Assembly (NCBI RefSeq): GCF_032341175.1
Contig: NZ_CP135435.1
Location: 2,728,001-2,792,000 of the forward strand
Source: Bacillus sp. DTU_2020_1000418_1_SI_GHA_SEK_038
GTDB lineage: Bacteria; Bacillota; Bacilli; Bacillales; Cytobacillaceae
Reading direction: 5' to 3'
DNA: 64,000 nucleotides
In this document: positions 8,994 through 18,141 of the stretch, piece after piece
How the letters are laid out: every line of letters starts with the position of its first letter
Numbering within the stretch: the stretch's first letter is position 1
Made by a program: the position numbers and the translations under genes
Notes under the pieces: generated by a model
Seen by the model: only the letters and a program-made list of their open reading frames with translations
Databases searched by the model: none
Told to the model about the DNA's origin: nothing

Positions 8994-9902
8994 TTGCCTA
9001 TTAAGATTCCACAGCTTCTGCCGGCAAGAGAAATTTTAGAACAAGAAAATATATTCGTTATGGATGATGATCGTGCACTGATGCAGGATATTCGACCTTT
9101 AAATATACTTATTTTAAATTTAATGCCTGAAAAAGAAAAAACAGAAACACAGCTATTAAGGCTTTTAGGGAATACACCACTACAAGTCAATATTTCTTTT
9201 CTGAGGACAGCTACACATGAATCAAAGAACACAAGCCCATTGCATCTCGAGCAGTTTTATACTACCTTTTCTGACATCAAGCACCGCAAATTTGATGGCA
9301 TGATTATAACAGGAGCTCCTATTGAATTGCTCCCATTTGAAAAAGTAGATTATTGGGAGGAGCTATCTGCAATTATGGATTGGACGAAGAGCCATGTAAC
9401 CTCCACCTTACATATTTGCTGGGGTGCCCAAGCCGCATTGTTCCACCATTTCGGCATAAAAAAATACGAGCTAGCAGGAAAATGCTCTGGTGTCTACACC
9501 CATCAAGTCCTTGATCGTTCGGAAAAATTACTTAGGGGATTTGACGATGCCTTTCTAGCTCCACATTCCAGATATACTGATATATTCATAGAAGAGCTGG
9601 AAAAACATCCAACATTAAAGTTACTTTCTACGTCTGAAGAAGCTGGTCCATTTATTTTGAGTGCAAATAATGGGAAACAAATTATGATAACAGGACATTT
9701 AGAGTATGAAGCGGATACATTAGCTGAAGAATATCGAAGAGATGTTCAAAAGGGATTGGATATTCAAATTCCTTTGCATTATTTTCCAAATGATGACCCA
9801 TCGAAGCAGCCATTAAACAGATGGCGCTCCCATGCACATTTATTATTTTCTAATTGGCTAAATTATTATGTATACCAAGAAACTCCTTATGAGTGGGATT
9901 AA
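8994..9902 (+). CDS. metA: Homoserine O-acetyltransferase (MetA type)
   Basis: The 302-residue protein acylates homoserine in the first committed step of methionine synthesis. The catalytic triad is C142 (HICWGAQA), H235 and E237 (TGHLEYE). Residue 111 is glutamate (GAPIELL); in this family Glu111 goes with acetyl-CoA use and Gly111 with succinyl-CoA, so the product is predicted to be O-acetylhomoserine in spite of the usual 'succinyltransferase' name. The start is TTG behind AAGGGGATG. The C terminus [13 protein letters not shown] matches B. subtilis MetA. It is monocistronic with a SigA promoter and no visible riboswitch. Confidence 0.96.
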   Translation: MPIKIPQLLPAREILEQENIFVMDDDRALMQDIRPLNILILNLMPEKEKTETQLLRLLGNTPLQVNISFLRTATHESKNTSPLHLEQFYTTFSDIKHRKFDGMIITGAPIELLPFEKVDYWEELSAIMDWTKSHVTSTLHICWGAQAALFHHFGIKKYELAGKCSGVYTHQVLDRSEKLLRGFDDAFLAPHSRYTDIFIEELEKHPTLKLLSTSEEAGPFILSANNGKQIMITGHLEYEADTLAEEYRRDVQKGLDIQIPLHYFPNDDPSKQPLNRWRSHAHLLFSNWLNYYVYQETPYEWD

Positions 9903-9904
9903 AA

Positions 9905-9933
9905 GGAGGAGGCAGATCAATACGGTCTGCCTC
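9905..9933. terminator. Hairpin between convergent metA and AIM24 gene
   Basis: GAGGCAGA pairs with TCTGCCTC (9909-9933). The minus-strand side ends in CCTCCTTTT. T-runs are short, so efficiency is uncertain. Confidence 0.55.
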
Positions 9934-9939
9934 ACTTAA

Positions 9940-10632
9940 TTATGATTGCTGCGAATAATACACTTCCTCAAAAGGCTGAACTACAACAAATCCATTTCCA
10001 GAAAATTTCATTTGAATGGATTCTCCACTTCCTCTTCCCAGGAGGGTTTTGAAAGAAATATCAGTTACAAACTCAGGCTGCAAGGTCCCTGACCAAGCAA
10101 CAGTTGCATTTGGATCTGTATAAACAGGATTATCGGGAGTAACGAGCAAGGTTAATGGCTCATAATGTGAAGTTATCGCAACCATGCCCTTCCCTTCTAG
10201 ACGAACATTGAAAAGCCCGCCTGAAAGCATTCCAGCCACTCGTCTCATTAATTTAATATCCCAGCTGATTGAAGGCTCGAACGCAAGTAAATCATTGCCA
10301 TTCACATAAATTGAATCCCCCTGTAAATGTAGGATGGAGATCTTTTTCCCTTGGTCGGCTAAATACAATTTTCCATTCCCAGTCGCTTTCATTAAAGAAG
10401 TGCCTTCACCAGTTAATGCTTTTTTAAACAGTTTCCCAAGCCCATGTTCAAGAATACCCTCACGCTCAAACTTAATATTGCCGCGGTATGATATCATAGC
10501 CCCAGTCTTTGCCCATATTTGATTAGTTAAATTAATTTCTAATATTCTAGGCGTTTCAAGCTCAAATAAACCTTCCCCTTTATCCTGCTGCTGAGTCGAC
10601 TGTACAAAATCATGAATTGAATAACGGCTCAA
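9940..10632 (-). CDS. AIM24 family protein
   Basis: The 230-residue beta-rich protein belongs to the AIM24/TIGR00266 family, which folds as a repeated beta-prism. Family segments include [19 protein letters not shown] (about 40-60), [35 protein letters not shown] and a glycine-rich [22 protein letters not shown] near the C terminus. The yeast relative acts in the mitochondrial inner membrane, while the bacterial function is unknown. The start codon is TTG behind AAGGAGGATG. It overlaps the stop codon of the upstream methyltransferase by 4 nt, so the two are translationally coupled. Confidence 0.88.
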   Translation of the reverse strand: MSRYSIHDFVQSTQQQDKGEGLFELETPRILEINLTNQIWAKTGAMISYRGNIKFEREGILEHGLGKLFKKALTGEGTSLMKATGNGKLYLADQGKKISILHLQGDSIYVNGNDLLAFEPSISWDIKLMRRVAGMLSGGLFNVRLEGKGMVAITSHYEPLTLLVTPDNPVYTDPNATVAWSGTLQPEFVTDISFKTLLGRGSGESIQMKFSGNGFVVVQPFEEVYYSQQS

Positions 10633-11333
10633 TGGTCATCCTCCTTATCTTGCTTACCATTTTTCAACATAAAAACCCACATAAATGAAAGTGAATGTCT
10701 TAATTCTAGTGATAATGACCCTATAGGAAGCTGGGCTGCTCCACGCTTATATACGCCTAGTTCGCCGACTTTATGCCAATTATTCTCTTCTGCCAGTTTC
10801 TCAAACTCCCAAGGCATCATCGTGTTACAAATAACCTTTTCCTGATATAGTCTCCGATAGCTATTTACTCTCGGAGCTGCTGTTGGCCCTAGAATACCGA
10901 TGCATGCATATCCTCCAGGCTTTACAATTCTTTGTGCTTCGATTAGAGCTTTAAGCGGATCCTCGGTCCACTCAAAAGAGTTTATCGCCATGACAGCATC
11001 AAAGCTATCTTCGTCAAAGGGAACTGAAGAAATATCACCCTTTATAAATTGTGAACGATTATTTTGATTTATTTCTTTTGCCTTCTCAATCATTTCCTCT
11101 GAAACATCAATCCCTGTCACAATATATCCAGCCTCAGCTAACTTTAATGACCCAAAACCATCTCCACATCCAAGATCACAGACCGTGCTTCCAGATGGGA
11201 CATTTTCAGAAAAAAATGGTGCAATATCTTTCCTGCTTCCACTTTCCCACATTTCTTTGCTCATTGAATTCCAGCTAGCAGATTTCTCATCCCATTGCTT
11301 CTCAGCTTCTTTACTCCATTCAAACTTTTCCAT
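10629..11333 (-). CDS. Class I SAM-dependent methyltransferase
   Basis: The 234-residue protein has a Rossmann methyltransferase core. Motif I is [11 protein letters not shown] (51-61), the acidic residue binding the SAM ribose is in TGIDVSEE (about 75), and motif IV is [13 protein letters not shown] (about 108-120). It looks like the small-molecule Methyltransf_11 group. A C-terminal extension of about 80 residues lacks a recognised domain. AGGGGAATA precedes the ATG. It is the first gene of a two-gene unit with the AIM24 gene; the substrate cannot be inferred. Confidence 0.88.
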   Translation of the reverse strand: MEKFEWSKEAEKQWDEKSASWNSMSKEMWESGSRKDIAPFFSENVPSGSTVCDLGCGDGFGSLKLAEAGYIVTGIDVSEEMIEKAKEINQNNRSQFIKGDISSVPFDEDSFDAVMAINSFEWTEDPLKALIEAQRIVKPGGYACIGILGPTAAPRVNSYRRLYQEKVICNTMMPWEFEKLAEENNWHKVGELGVYKRGAAQLPIGSLSLELRHSLSFMWVFMLKNGKQDKEDDH

Positions 11334-11444
11334 TATTCCCCTCGCTCTCTATGTAGCCAATGTATACTTCAACCCCATTATTATTTCTCTAAAAAAATAT
11401 GGAATCCTTTTAAAAAAACAGCTTACTTCTAAATGGTATACCAG

Positions 11445-11480
11445 AAATAAAATTAAAGGACCTGCTACATTTGCAGGTCC
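11445..11480 (-). terminator. Intrinsic terminator of mntR
   Basis: On the minus strand GGACCTGC-AAATGTA-GCAGGTCC is followed by TTTAATTTTATTT. Confidence 0.85.
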
Positions 11481-11483
11481 CTA

Positions 11484-11912
11484 TCATTGTTCTTGCTCTT
11501 CGTTTTGTCTTTGAATCTCTCTTAATGCTTCAATCCGCTCGGAATCCTCTTCAAAAAACTGCACAAGATCAGCAATTCTGTCGATTGCATCCCAGCTTAA
11601 ATGATGTTCAATCCCTTCAACATCATCATAAATATTTTCTTCTTTTACCCCGATTATCCGAAGCATCTGTTCCAGCAAATCATGCCGAAATACAAGCCTT
11701 TTTCCAATCTTATTACCTTTTGAAGTCAGACTTAAGCCTCTGTATTTTTCATAAACTAGATACCCATCTTTATCAAGCTTCTGAACCATTTTTGTTACAG
11801 AGGAGGGATGTACAGAAAGAGCTTCTGCTATATCTGAAACACGGGCATATGTTTTCTCAGCAATTAAAATATAAATCTGTTCGATATAGTCCTCCATACT
11901 AGGTGTTGGCAT
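11484..11912 (-). CDS. mntR: Manganese-responsive transcriptional regulator MntR
   Basis: The 142-residue DtxR-family repressor is close to B. subtilis MntR along its whole length. The metal ligands are all present at the same positions: D8, E11, H77, E99, E102 and H103. The winged helix DNA-binding part includes [20 protein letters not shown] (23-42). When Mn(II)-bound it represses Mn uptake genes and activates the MneP/MneS efflux pumps in B. subtilis. I start it at MPTPSMEDY behind a GGGGGGTG site; a 43-codon upstream extension in frame lacks homology. A TerC-type exporter gene is next upstream, fitting metal homeostasis, though no MntR box is visible there. Confidence 0.96.
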   Translation of the reverse strand: MPTPSMEDYIEQIYILIAEKTYARVSDIAEALSVHPSSVTKMVQKLDKDGYLVYEKYRGLSLTSKGNKIGKRLVFRHDLLEQMLRIIGVKEENIYDDVEGIEHHLSWDAIDRIADLVQFFEEDSERIEALREIQRQNEEQEQ

Positions 11913-12113
11913 CTCGCACCCCCCATATGAACTAGACAAACGCGTTTCTCTTTTTATGATATGTACACACCTACAATGCGTGTTTTTATCTAAAATTCGT
12001 AAGTCCTCTAAAAGTTTACTACATTTGTATAAGAGAGACAAGGATAGTGAAGCGGATAAGAATCAATTTGATTTTGCGAATATAGCCTTTGGGGTGGATG
12101 TTTACCATTTAAT

Positions 12114-12191
12114 CGGGGAATGATACCTCTTCTATTTAGCGGGGAACCACTCTTTTCACTCTTCACGGGCAATGAAACCTCGTCTTCTAAT
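12114..12191. repeat. Three degenerate 26-bp direct repeats
   Basis: Units begin at 12114, 12140 and 12166, exactly 26 bp apart. They share CGGG-(G/C)AA at the left end and an ACCTC-TCTTCT-like right half; units 1 and 3 are most alike. They lie in the intergenic region between mntR and the TerC gene. Function unknown. Confidence 0.45.
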
Positions 12192-12218
12192 AGTTAGAAA
12201 TATACTTACAATTTTTTA

Positions 12219-12950
12219 TCAGTTCGTTTTCTCTTTAGATAAAAACCAACCACCTAAAGCAATAAGGAGCATAACTGACCAAAAGATTGACTTCCAGACT
12301 ACTCCTTCGACAAAATCATGAGAAATAATGTGCACTGAAGGATGAGCAAGAGTATGCATCAATAGCTTAACCCCAACCCAGCCAACTAATAACATTGCAG
12401 CTTTTTCAAGGCTAGGGCGTTTTGTCAATAAATGAACAAACAAACCTGCTGCATATCGAATAACAATTAAGCCTGCAATTGCACCAAGGATAATAACAAT
12501 AAATTTAGCGCCATCCATACCGCCTATTTCCCTCATAGGCGTATCAGGTAAGTCAATGACAAGAGCAACTGCTGCTAAAATAGAGTCAACTGCGAATGCG
12601 ATATCCGCAAGTGCAATTTGGGCAACGGTCATTCGATAGCTTTTCCCTTTTTTATTTTTATCTTCGCTGTTTCTTCCTAGCAAGTGTTTTAAAGCGATGA
12701 AGATTAAATAAGCAGCTCCAATCGCTTGAACTTGCCAAACATGGAAGAGGAACGAAATAATAAAAATTGCACCGATTCTAAATATAAATGCTAATAGCAA
12801 ACCAATATTAATTGCTTTCTTTTGTTGTTCTTCCGGCAAATGCTTTGCCATAATTGCTAAAACAAGAGCATTATCTGCAGATAATAAACCCTCCAATAGA
12901 ATCAAAATAAGTAAAACCCAGCCATACTCTAACAATAAAGAAAGCTCCAT
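12219..12950 (-). CDS. TerC family membrane protein, probable metal (Mn) exporter
   Basis: The 243-residue protein has about seven hydrophobic segments and the two TerC signature acidic motifs: EGLLSADNALV near residue 20-30 and ADIAFAVDSILAA near 120-130. Their intramembrane aspartates and asparagine are thought to bind metal. B. subtilis relatives YceF and YkoY (MeeF, MeeY) export manganese that metallates secreted and membrane enzymes. The mntR gene alongside fits this. The start is placed at MELSLLLEYG behind ATGGAGGATAAT; a longer frame begins 14 codons upstream. I looked for a yybP-ykoY Mn riboswitch in the 200 bp upstream and saw none. Confidence 0.88.
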   Translation of the reverse strand: MELSLLLEYGWVLLILILLEGLLSADNALVLAIMAKHLPEEQQKKAINIGLLLAFIFRIGAIFIISFLFHVWQVQAIGAAYLIFIALKHLLGRNSEDKNKKGKSYRMTVAQIALADIAFAVDSILAAVALVIDLPDTPMREIGGMDGAKFIVIILGAIAGLIVIRYAAGLFVHLLTKRPSLEKAAMLLVGWVGVKLLMHTLAHPSVHIISHDFVEGVVWKSIFWSVMLLIALGGWFLSKEKTN

Positions 12951-13154
12951 ATTATCCTCCATTTTAAATAAAATAAGCCTTTTACATTTCAAATATTATC
13001 CCATTGCTCCCACTTTCTTATTCAACCCTTCTAATTACATTAATTTAAATGCAAGTCTTCACGATTAATGAGATTAACGGAGCAGCCTCTCTTATAAATA
13101 GGTCTCCCGTAGGAAATACTACTAATAACTTAATGAATTTGGGAGGATATGACC

Positions 13155-14828
13155 TTGAGCACAGGAAAGAATACATTATCCATTTTTGCCTTAGGTGGAT
13201 TGAATGAAATCGGGAAAAATATGTATGCAATCGAGTATGCAAACGATATTTTGATCATCGATTGTGGTAATAAGTTTCCGGATGAAAGTTTATTAGGAAT
13301 TGATTTGATTATTCCTGATATTTCATACTTACTCGAAAATAAAGATAAAATCAGAGCGCTGATTGTTACTCATGGACATGAAGATCATATCGGAGGGATT
13401 CCATACCTCCTAAAGAAATTAAATGTACCAGTTTATTCAACACGTTTTACATTAGGTTTAATCGAATTAAAATTAAGAGAACATAAACTCTTAAGAGAAA
13501 CTGAATTGATTGAAATTAACTCAAATTCAAATTTAAAATTCGAAGAAATAAGTGTAAGCTTTTTCAAAGTGAATCATAGTATTCCCGATTGTTTAGGTAT
13601 TGTTTTCAATACACCTGAAGGTAATATCGTGCATACTGGAGACTTCAAGTTTGACTTGACTCCTGCAAATAATGAGCATTCAGATATTCATAAAATGGCT
13701 GAAATCGGCAGGAGAGGTGTCCTCCTTCTATTGTCAGAAAGCACAAACGCAGAACGTCCAGGTTCTACCCCAACAGAGAAAATGGTAGGTAAACATATTG
13801 AAGAAGCTTTCATAAGAGCAGAACGCAAAGTTATTCTTTCAACCTTCGCTTCAAATATTAGCCGCGTTCAGCAAGTCGTGGATGCTGCACAAAAAACAAA
13901 TCGAAAGATTGCCTTGCTTGGACGAAGCATGGTCAATGTAGTGGATGTTGCCATGGAACGGGGTTACTTAACAGTTCCTGATGGAATGTTAATTGAACCT
14001 CATGCAATCAATGAAATGGCTCCCGAAAAAGTCGCTATTTTATGTACAGGCAGTCAAGGTGAACCATTAGCTGCTCTTTCTCGTCTATCAACCGGAAACT
14101 ATAGAGGTGTAGAGATTTTTCCTGAAGATACAGTTATCCTTGCCGCAGGTCCAATCCCCGGGAATGAACGGAATGTCACACGGATCGTAGACAACTTATA
14201 TACACTTGGAGCCAATGTAATTTATGGAACGGGAAGTTCATCAGGAATGCATGTTTCTGGCCATGGCTATCAAGAAGATTTAAAACTGATGCTTACATTA
14301 ATGAAACCAACATATTTTATTCCGATTCACGGTGAATATCGAATGCTGCATCATCACCGATTGTTAGCTGAATCAGTTGGTGTAGACCAAGGAAACACGT
14401 TTATTATGAATAATGGCGATGTCGTAGATATTGAAAACTCTATTGCCCGTCAAACTCGGAAAATACCGGCAGGCAATACGTATGTTGACGGGGAAGGTGT
14501 AGGTGATGTCGGGGACATTGTGTTGCGTGACCGTAAACAACTTTCTGAAGATGGTATGCTCGTGATCATTTTAACGATGAACAAAACTGACGGAAAATTG
14601 GTTTCTGAACCCGACACCGTTTCCCGCGGATTTGTGTATAACAGAAAATCAGAGGAACTCCTAAGAAATGTTAATCTACTTATTACAAAAACCGTTAACG
14701 ATTTACAAAAAGGAGATAAACACCAATGGAATATTATTAAAAAAACAATAAAAAAATCTATAGGCGAATATCTATACACACATACTAAGAGAAAGCCAAT
14801 GATCCTTCCGATAATTATTGAAATTTAA
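13155..14828 (+). CDS. Ribonuclease J family protein (additional paralogue)
   Basis: The 557-residue protein is a full-length metallo-beta-lactamase/beta-CASP RNase J. The catalytic HGHEDH is at 73-78, with HSIPD, VHTGDFKFD, the beta-CASP CTGSQGEP and the C-terminal PIHGEYRM motif all present, so it should be an active 5' exo/endoribonuclease. The start is TTG at 13155 with GGGAGGA 7 nt upstream; the ATG at 13149 is too close to that site. Neither neighbour matches the conserved loci of rnjA (next to rpoY/def) or rnjB (dpaB region), so this is probably a third RNase J. The residues after about 460 follow the usual C-terminal domain. A 32-nt hairpin follows the stop. Confidence 0.92.
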   Translation: MSTGKNTLSIFALGGLNEIGKNMYAIEYANDILIIDCGNKFPDESLLGIDLIIPDISYLLENKDKIRALIVTHGHEDHIGGIPYLLKKLNVPVYSTRFTLGLIELKLREHKLLRETELIEINSNSNLKFEEISVSFFKVNHSIPDCLGIVFNTPEGNIVHTGDFKFDLTPANNEHSDIHKMAEIGRRGVLLLLSESTNAERPGSTPTEKMVGKHIEEAFIRAERKVILSTFASNISRVQQVVDAAQKTNRKIALLGRSMVNVVDVAMERGYLTVPDGMLIEPHAINEMAPEKVAILCTGSQGEPLAALSRLSTGNYRGVEIFPEDTVILAAGPIPGNERNVTRIVDNLYTLGANVIYGTGSSSGMHVSGHGYQEDLKLMLTLMKPTYFIPIHGEYRMLHHHRLLAESVGVDQGNTFIMNNGDVVDIENSIARQTRKIPAGNTYVDGEGVGDVGDIVLRDRKQLSEDGMLVIILTMNKTDGKLVSEPDTVSRGFVYNRKSEELLRNVNLLITKTVNDLQKGDKHQWNIIKKTIKKSIGEYLYTHTKRKPMILPIIIEI

Positions 14829-14847
14829 CAGCAACAAACCCTCTATA

Positions 14848-14885
14848 GAAAGAAAGTTAACCAAGACTAACTTTCTTTCTTAAGG
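14848..14885 (+). terminator. Hairpin after the RNase J gene
   Basis: GAAAGAAAGTTA pairs perfectly with TAACTTTCTTTC across an 8-nt loop. The T-run is part of the stem and is followed by TTAAGGGG, so it may also act as a 3' stability element. Confidence 0.6.
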
Positions 14886-14964
14886 GGTTCTCTGAAGTTA
14901 AGAACAATTCAAAGTAAAGTGTTTGTATATAAAGGTGGGGCAGGTTTTAAAACTGGTTTAAAGC

Positions 14965-15753
14965 TTACAAGCTTACCGATTCATGTACCGCTGTTCGAGG
15001 TCGGCTTGCTCTATACCATTGCAAGCAAAGAATGAATATAATTATTATATCAACCGCATCCCCGCCATAGTACATTAGCATGCCTCCGATTTCTGCCTGC
15101 TCTAAGGGAACGTTACTAGGTGGATGAATATAGATGTACTTTGATAGAATTCCGTGACCAGCCAGTGCAATCACAAATATAATCGCACGATAGACGAAGC
15201 TAGTGCGATGTGGTGTCGGATCAATATAAATCATAGAGATAGTAAAGAGGTAGCCAGCTAAAAAAACATGTATGTGTATTAATACATGTAAAATCATATT
15301 CTTCTGCATTGCCCCGTACAATTCGGTTGTATAAAGTACCCATAGCCCTCCAACATTAAGAAGAGACGCAACAGCAGGATTGCTAACAACTTTTACCGGT
15401 AAACTTTTCAAGATGCGTGATAGACGGCGCGCAAATTTCACATTAAGGATTCGCAGGAAAAGAGTCATAGGTGCGGCTAACGCTAGAAGAAGTGGAGCAA
15501 GCATTCCAATAAGTAAATGACCAAGCATGTGTGCAGTGAAATCAGCGTGATTTGCTACGGGGCCGACAGCCGCCGCAGCTATACAGATCACTCCGGAAAT
15601 CCAGAAGGCAGTTCGGTATAGCGGCCACCGTTTGTAACGGCGATTTGATATAACCACTGCCAGTATATAAATAATCAATGCGATAATTAGCAGTAACAAT
15701 AAGACGGGCCCGAAGGAATTTCCACTAAAATGATGAATGTGATTATTGTTCAT
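14965..15753 (-). CDS. ctaG: Cytochrome c oxidase assembly protein, CtaG family
   Basis: The 262-residue polytopic protein (about seven transmembrane helices) belongs to the caa3-type CtaG family. Family features are the histidine-bearing helices ADFTAHMLGHLLIGMLAPLL (about 68-90), LHVLIHIHVFLAGYLF and GHGILSKYIY, and a terminal helix with YYGGDAVDIIII. In B. subtilis CtaG is needed for copper insertion into the caa3 oxidase. Here it pairs with a DUF2243 membrane gene, overlapping by 11 nt, and no oxidase genes are adjacent. B. subtilis CtaG is about 297 residues, so this one is somewhat shorter. Confidence 0.85.
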   Translation of the reverse strand: MNNNHIHHFSGNSFGPVLLLLLIIALIIYILAVVISNRRYKRWPLYRTAFWISGVICIAAAAVGPVANHADFTAHMLGHLLIGMLAPLLLALAAPMTLFLRILNVKFARRLSRILKSLPVKVVSNPAVASLLNVGGLWVLYTTELYGAMQKNMILHVLIHIHVFLAGYLFTISMIYIDPTPHRTSFVYRAIIFVIALAGHGILSKYIYIHPPSNVPLEQAEIGGMLMYYGGDAVDIIIIFILCLQWYRASRPRTAVHESVSL

Positions 15754-16261
15754 TTGCTGCTTCCCTTCTCACTAGTTGGAGTTCCTTCCGTGTTTGAATA
15801 AGGATAAATGTACCGATTACTATCATTACAATTGCAATTAAATTCCATATCAAATCATAGATAAGTACATTCTCTACATAGCGAATCTGATGTATTCTCA
15901 TTACCTTGTGTTGGATTGTACCATCATATAACTGGAATGCCCCTCCTCCAATCTGCATGCCTCCCCACCATCTTTTTAGCCAAAATAAATTTCTGCGGCG
16001 AAGGTCAGCTACCATAAATAACGAACCGACTGTTGCAAACCAACTAAAAGCATGAAAAAAACCGTCTGAGACCAAACCAATTTCCGTTGTGGATTTGTCA
16101 TAGAAATGGTGCCAATGCAAAAGTTGATGAAAAATAGCTTCATCTATAAAAGATACAAAACCTAGGCCAAATAGGAAGCCGGACCATAGATTGTGTCTCA
16201 TGAATGAAGAGCGAGTTGACCAGGCTAAATGATTCATGTTAGTAGCCGTTGGCTTTTTCAT
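15743..16261 (-). CDS. DUF2243 membrane protein paired with CtaG
   Basis: The 172-residue protein has four predicted transmembrane helices and DUF2243 hallmarks: GFLFGLGFVSFIDEAIFHQLL, HWHHFYD and FHAFSWFATVGSLF, all histidine-rich near the membrane edge. Its genes usually occur beside ctaG, and it is thought to act in copper or oxidase assembly, which is inference from context. I placed the start at MKKPTATNM behind AAAGGG; a second ATG 9 codons upstream lacks a binding site. The two genes form a tight operon. Confidence 0.85.
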   Translation of the reverse strand: MKKPTATNMNHLAWSTRSSFMRHNLWSGFLFGLGFVSFIDEAIFHQLLHWHHFYDKSTTEIGLVSDGFFHAFSWFATVGSLFMVADLRRRNLFWLKRWWGGMQIGGGAFQLYDGTIQHKVMRIHQIRYVENVLIYDLIWNLIAIVMIVIGTFILIQTRKELQLVRREAANEQ

Positions 16262-16335
16262 AAAATCGTACCCTTTCCATATATGCACTTTCTATATCCC
16301 AGTTTATCCAATAGTAAAAAGGTATACACATACCT

Positions 16336-16370
16336 CAAAAAAAGTACCTGCCCTATCATGGGCAAGTACT
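16336..16370 (-). terminator. Intrinsic terminator after the RocB-like gene
   Basis: On the minus strand AGTACTTGCCC pairs with GGGCAGGTACT and is followed by a run of seven Ts. Confidence 0.85.
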
Positions 16371-16376
16371 CTATTT

Positions 16377-18029
16377 TTAGCCAATTAATTGACGTATCAC
16401 TTCTTTTGTTATTTTCGGTACGATTTCGGTTGAATATTGAATTTCCATTCTTTCATATTTCTTATGTCCATCATAGCCGTATGGACCGATATTAATAGCT
16501 GGAACGTTTATATCGCGAATATCTTCATAATTCACATAATGTTTTGTGCCCCAGCCTGGATTATTTTCCATTACTGCTCGAATCTCTTCTTCATCATCAC
16601 TTAATGCCACAAAGCTCATATCACAAATATAAGGGAAGAAATTTTTTGTCACAATCGGGTGAGCATACTGTGGCTGGACAGCTTCTACCGCCTTATCTAA
16701 AGCTTCCAACAGATCTGCTTCTCGCTGATTCTTCCCTGTTAAATCGAGGGCAGGAGAATATAGGGATGAATAAAATAGAATGATAGCCGGACTCTTATCC
16801 GTCATCCAATCCCATTCTTCCTCAACGACCCTGGCAGCAAACATTCTCGTATCTATGCTTTTGTCTACCAGTAATTGAGCTTTAAAATCTTCCATATGTT
16901 TAATAAATGGTTCTCCATGCTCTTTTTCAAGCATGGCTCTCATATCCTCATAAAGCAGAATTCTCGTTTTCCATGGGAGGTTCTGACTCGGCTGATTGCA
17001 CTTACTATTAAAAATTGCATAGCGTTCATTTAATGTAGCTAATGCATTTTCAAATGCGATTTCAGCCTGATCAGAAAGCTTGTTCAAAACTTCTCGAGGA
17101 GACCATGAATGAACAAAGAAATTAAAATAAACGTAAGCTGATAAAGCCGTTTGTACCGTATAATTTGGCTTTAAATCTGTTTGCTTTAATGAAACAGGCG
17201 GAGCTGGCGTTTCACCAAGATAACTATCACTTAAATCTGGGTTATAACTTATTTGCCTCGTTAGTTCTGCCGCAAGAAAGTTTGGGTCTAAGCCTTCAAA
17301 GGCAGAGCCAACATGTGTTTCAGCACCTGTTATAAAAAATGAAGGAAGAAGCTTGCCTACCGTCCCTTTATAAATATAGCGATTTTCATCGCCATCATAT
17401 AATGGTGTAACAAAGTCTGAATTTATAAGTCCAATATAATCAAAGCCATGGTCCTGCTTCCATCTTTTCAAATTTTTAAGACTAGACAAAACGCCATGGG
17501 AGCCATCTTCTTCGTCACATTCAGCGATAAAAACTAAATTTCCTGATAATTCTTCTGGATGCTCTGAATAATATTTCAGCAGATATAGGTTGCTGGCAAC
17601 CCCGCTTTTCATATCTAGAACACCGCGCCCAAAATACCACTCGCCTGAATGGAGCTGCTTCTTTACAAGTTCAGGCAAAGATTCGTCTTTAAGTTTTTCC
17701 ATCAATTCAGCTGGAGAACACGCAACATCCTTTAAATGGGCAAAATCATCAATCCCGACCGTATCGATATGCCCCATTAATATAACAGTTTTATTATTGC
17801 CAATGTCCTTCGTACCCTTTACAAAGGCCAAAACATTAAATCTCTTCGCTTCATCATCTGATGTTTGAGGTTTGATGAGCTGGTTCGGATATTCCTTAAA
17901 ATATGGAAAGCTTGAGATGATATTGTGAATTTTATTCGCAATATCAATTTCCCCTTTCGTATTTACAATACTTTCAACCCTAACTAATTCATCAGTAAAG
18001 TGTAAGACATCATTTTCAGTTGAAATCAT
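16377..18029 (-). CDS. M20 family metallopeptidase, RocB-like
   Basis: The 550-residue protein belongs to the long M20/RocB group. Zinc ligands and catalytic residues are visible: H87 and D89 in MGHIDTVG, the bridging D139 in GRGVLDMKSG, and the catalytic glutamate pair at E173/E174 in ECDEEDGSHG. RocB in B. subtilis (566 residues) is encoded in the arginine-catabolic operon rocABC, but its reaction is not established. Here the gene stands alone with its own terminator, so a role in arginine use is not supported by context. The binding site before the ATG is weak (GAGTGAG). Confidence 0.88.
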   Translation of the reverse strand: MISTENDVLHFTDELVRVESIVNTKGEIDIANKIHNIISSFPYFKEYPNQLIKPQTSDDEAKRFNVLAFVKGTKDIGNNKTVILMGHIDTVGIDDFAHLKDVACSPAELMEKLKDESLPELVKKQLHSGEWYFGRGVLDMKSGVASNLYLLKYYSEHPEELSGNLVFIAECDEEDGSHGVLSSLKNLKRWKQDHGFDYIGLINSDFVTPLYDGDENRYIYKGTVGKLLPSFFITGAETHVGSAFEGLDPNFLAAELTRQISYNPDLSDSYLGETPAPPVSLKQTDLKPNYTVQTALSAYVYFNFFVHSWSPREVLNKLSDQAEIAFENALATLNERYAIFNSKCNQPSQNLPWKTRILLYEDMRAMLEKEHGEPFIKHMEDFKAQLLVDKSIDTRMFAARVVEEEWDWMTDKSPAIILFYSSLYSPALDLTGKNQREADLLEALDKAVEAVQPQYAHPIVTKNFFPYICDMSFVALSDDEEEIRAVMENNPGWGTKHYVNYEDIRDINVPAINIGPYGYDGHKKYERMEIQYSTEIVPKITKEVIRQLIG

Positions 18030-18141
18030 TCGAATTCGCTCACTCTCTTAATTTACTCATTTATACTATATTAAAAAATCGCTTAGAATGACTATACACC
18101 AAATTCCAATTTTTCAAAATATATATTACTTAGTTTCTATG

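Noticed and set aside
11185-11902. Plus-strand frames opposite the methyltransferase and mntR genes
   Set aside because: They are antisense shadows; the minus-strand genes have full family motifs and binding sites.
11940-12041. Longer mntR start
   Set aside because: The 43-codon extension has no homology and no binding site, and the metal-ligand numbering matches MntR only with the shorter start.
12951-13148. yybP-ykoY manganese riboswitch before the TerC gene
   Set aside because: I looked for the conserved GGGGAGUA and GAGCCC-type elements on the minus strand and found none.
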